A stretch of DNA of 7,892 nucleotides. Origin: an uncultured Coriobacteriaceae bacterium (lineage in GTDB: Bacteria > Actinomycetota > Coriobacteriia > Coriobacteriales > Eggerthellaceae). The stretch is from assembly GCA_946623915.1 (NCBI GenBank), contig CAMORQ010000077.1:1-7892 (forward strand), given 5' to 3'. Under the pieces are notes generated by a model. The model worked only from the letters and a program-made list of their open reading frames with translations, had not been told where the DNA came from and ran no database searches. The position numbers were made by a program, and so were the translations under genes. Shown here one piece after another: positions 6,444 to 7,892 of the stretch. Each line of letters begins with the position of its first letter. Position 1 is the stretch's first letter.

Positions 6444-7211
6444 ATGAGGAAGCCCATGATGGCGGGCAATTGGAAGATGAACAACACGTGGGCCGAGACG
6501 GTCGTCCTAACCCAGTCCATCATCAACAACGCCCCCGACGACTGGGATGAGGTTGACATGGTCGTGTGCCCGCCCCTCGTCAACCTGAAGGCCGCCTTTT
6601 CGGTTATCGAATTCGACAAAGCCCCCATCGCTGTCGGGGCCCAGAACGTTTACTGGGAGGACTCAGGCGCGTTTACGGGCGAGGTCAGCGCCCCGATGCT
6701 TGCAGAAATCGGCGTCAGCTACTGCATTATTGGCCATTCGGAGAGGCGCGAGTATTTCGGCGAAACCGATGAAATGGTCAACCGCAAGCTGAAGGCGCTC
6801 CTCGCGAGCAATATCGCTCCTATCGTATGCGTTGGCGAGTCGCTTGCCGTTCGGGATTCCCAAACCCACATAGACTTCGTTCGCAACCAGGTACGCGCGG
6901 CCTTCGCCGGACTCGACGCGTCCGAAGCGGCCAAGTGCGTAATTTCCTACGAACCCGTTTGGGCAATCGGAACGGGAAGAACGGCGACGCCCGAGCAAGC
7001 GCAAGAAGTCTGCTTTGCCATCCGTTCGCTTCTCGCAGACGAATGGGGAAGCGATACGGCCGAGCAGGTCCGCATACTCTACGGCGGGTCCGTCAACGTC
7101 GGCAACGTCGACGGCCTCCTTGCCCAACAGGATATCGACGGGGGTCTTATCGGTGGCGCCTCGCTTGACGCCACGAGCTTCTGCGCCCTGGCTCAGGCAT
7201 GCTTGAAATAG
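6444..7211 (+). CDS. tpiA: Triosephosphate isomerase
   Basis: TIM-barrel enzyme interconverting dihydroxyacetone phosphate and glyceraldehyde-3-phosphate, 255 aa, the usual length. Visible features: AGNWKMN at 7-13 with the active-site Asn9 and Lys11, GAFTGEVSAPML (75-86), the electrophile His98 in IIGHSERR, the catalytic base Glu170 in SYEPVWAIGTGR (with the start of flexible loop 6), and the phosphate-binding YGGSV (213-217) and GLIGGASLD (234-242). All catalytic residues are present. The ATG at 6444 is preferred because MRKPMMAGNWKMN matches the family N terminus and AAGGAAGGTG (6427-6436) sits 7 nt upstream, inside the end of pgk. The 2-nt gap from pgk argues for coupled translation. An 89-nt spacer with a hairpin follows before gpmI. 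Confidence 0.98.
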   Translation: MRKPMMAGNWKMNNTWAETVVLTQSIINNAPDDWDEVDMVVCPPLVNLKAAFSVIEFDKAPIAVGAQNVYWEDSGAFTGEVSAPMLAEIGVSYCIIGHSERREYFGETDEMVNRKLKALLASNIAPIVCVGESLAVRDSQTHIDFVRNQVRAAFAGLDASEAAKCVISYEPVWAIGTGRTATPEQAQEVCFAIRSLLADEWGSDTAEQVRILYGGSVNVGNVDGLLAQQDIDGGLIGGASLDATSFCALAQACLK

Positions 7212-7246
7212 CCTTTGGTTTTTTCGGCATCACCATCAACCAAGGC
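7211..7246 (+). other. Possible competing (anti-terminator-like) hairpin after tpiA
   Basis: Starting at the last base of the tpiA stop codon, 7211-7220 can pair with 7238-7246, giving 9 pairs with one bulged T at 7214 and a 17-nt loop. The 3' arm is the same segment that forms the left arm of the stronger hairpin at 7239-7268, so the two structures exclude each other. Whether this is a regulatory switch or chance is unknown; it is weaker than its competitor. Confidence 0.25.
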
Positions 7247-7278
7247 GGTTCGCATGAGCCGCCTTGGTCGGTTGTTTG
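7239..7278 (+). terminator. Terminator- or attenuator-like hairpin between tpiA and gpmI
   Basis: ACCAAGGCGG (7239-7248) is perfectly complementary to CCGCCTTGGT (7259-7268). Three further inner pairs (one G-U) close to a 4-nt loop at 7252-7255. A T-rich but interrupted tract follows at 7272-7279, so it may act as a leaky terminator, an attenuator or an mRNA-stabilising stem that lowers gpmI expression relative to gap-pgk-tpiA. The rest of the spacer shows only the gpmI ribosome-binding site; I see no convincing promoter. Confidence 0.5.
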
Positions 7279-7300
7279 TACGTTTTAGAAAGGTCCGCAT

Positions 7301-7892
7301 ATGCCCGAATACAGATTGCCGGCAGCTTTGATAATCATGGATGGCTACGGAATCGCAGCGCCAGGCCCATACAACGCTATCGACCAGGCCAGCACGCCCT
7401 TCATCGACAGTCTCTACGAAACCTGTTCTCATACGACTATTCAGGCATCCGGGGAATCCGTCGGTCTGCCCGAAGGCCAGATGGGCAACTCTGAAGTCGG
7501 CCATCTCAACATCGGCGCAGGCCGCATCGTCCGGCAGGAGCTGACGCGCATCAACCTTGCGTGCCGTGACGGCTCCATAGCCGATAATGAGGTGCTGAAT
7601 GAGGCCATCGATGTCGTCAAAGCCAACGGCTCGGTGTTGCACTTCATGGGGTTGCTCTCCGACGGCGGTGTCCATTCATCCAACGAGCACCTCTACGCGC
7701 TCCTTCGCATGGCGTCCGAATCGGGAGTTCCCCATGTGCACATACATTGCTTCCTCGACGGTCGGGACGTTCCCCCGAAGAGCGGCTTGGGTTACGTCGA
7801 AGAGCTTCTGCGCGTCGTTGACGACTGCAGGGGCTCGGGCTGCGACATGCACATAGCCTCTATCGAAGGCCGCTATTACGCGATGGACCGAG
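7301..7892 (+). CDS. gpmI: 2,3-bisphosphoglycerate-independent phosphoglycerate mutase, 5' part
   Basis: Metal-dependent mutase of the alkaline-phosphatase superfamily converting 3-phosphoglycerate to 2-phosphoglycerate. The frame has no stop before the window edge, so only the first 197 codons of a usual ~510 are present. Visible features: ALIIMDGYG with metal-ligand Asp14, then LPEGQMGNSEVGHLNIGAGRIV containing the phosphorylated Ser64, LTRIN (81-85), LLSDGGVHSSNEHL with substrate-binding His125, HCFLDGRDVPP (149-159) and EGRYYAMDR (189-197) running to the edge, all hallmarks of the phosphatase and inserted transferase domains. The ATG at 7301 has AGAAAGG (7287-7293) 7 nt upstream and gives the family N terminus. 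It lies 89 nt after tpiA, beyond a hairpin, and completes the lower triose section of the pathway. Cofactor-dependent GpmA is excluded by these motifs. Confidence 0.97.
   Translation, partial: MPEYRLPAALIIMDGYGIAAPGPYNAIDQASTPFIDSLYETCSHTTIQASGESVGLPEGQMGNSEVGHLNIGAGRIVRQELTRINLACRDGSIADNEVLNEAIDVVKANGSVLHFMGLLSDGGVHSSNEHLYALLRMASESGVPHVHIHCFLDGRDVPPKSGLGYVEELLRVVDDCRGSGCDMHIASIEGRYYAMDR

Noticed and set aside
7190..7224. Run of six T after the tpiA stop considered as a terminator
   Set aside because: The preceding sequence forms only 4-bp stems (GGCT with AGCC or AGGC with GCCT) not adjacent to the T run.
1..7892. Mobile elements, CRISPR arrays, tRNA/rRNA genes, toxin-antitoxin or defence genes
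   Set aside because: No direct-repeat arrays, transposase motifs, cloverleaf structures or unassigned genes are visible. Annotated core genes fill nearly the whole window; the largest spacers are 93 and 89 nt.

Overview
The window is a compact, gene-dense piece of a bacterial chromosome with moderately high GC. All eight genes are on the plus strand, and both end genes run off the edges. Gene order and protein sequences point to an actinobacterium. The block uvrC-rapZ-yvcK-whiA followed by gap-pgk-tpiA is the classic actinobacterial arrangement. A cofactor-independent phosphoglycerate mutase follows tpiA where many actinobacteria have secG, and several proteins look intermediate between actinobacterial and Bacillota forms. 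My best guess is class Coriobacteriia (Eggerthella/Slackia-like). That placement is an inference from layout and general sequence character; no 16S or other taxonomic marker is present.

Region 1 (2-4136) is a translationally overlapping cluster. It holds the 3' two-thirds of uvrC (nucleotide excision repair endonuclease), rapZ (P-loop NTPase/RNA-binding adaptor family), yvcK (CofD-like UDP-sugar-binding regulator of carbon flux and cell wall) and whiA (sporulation/division regulator with a relic homing-endonuclease fold). Successive genes overlap by 8, 17 and 22 nt, so co-transcription and coupled translation are very likely.

Region 2 (4137-4229) is a 93-nt spacer with a TATACT hexamer and a strong Shine-Dalgarno. 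It probably starts a separate glycolytic transcript.

Region 3 (4230-7892) is gap-pgk-tpiA-gpmI, which encodes the triose-phosphate to 2-phosphoglycerate section of glycolysis/gluconeogenesis. The first three genes are 10 and 2 nt apart. An 89-nt spacer with a perfect 10-bp GC-rich inverted repeat (13 pairs with its inner extension) separates tpiA from gpmI. It could be a leaky terminator or attenuator, and an upstream segment could form a competing hairpin.

Most of the window is ordinary core genome and I see no mobile element, CRISPR, phage gene or new defence system. The most informative deviation is in the GAPDH: the residues that normally enforce NAD+ specificity (Asp32, Leu187 and Pro188 in Geobacillus numbering) are Ile, His and His. 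This suggests altered, possibly NADP-tolerant, coenzyme use next to a gene for a gluconeogenesis-linked regulator.
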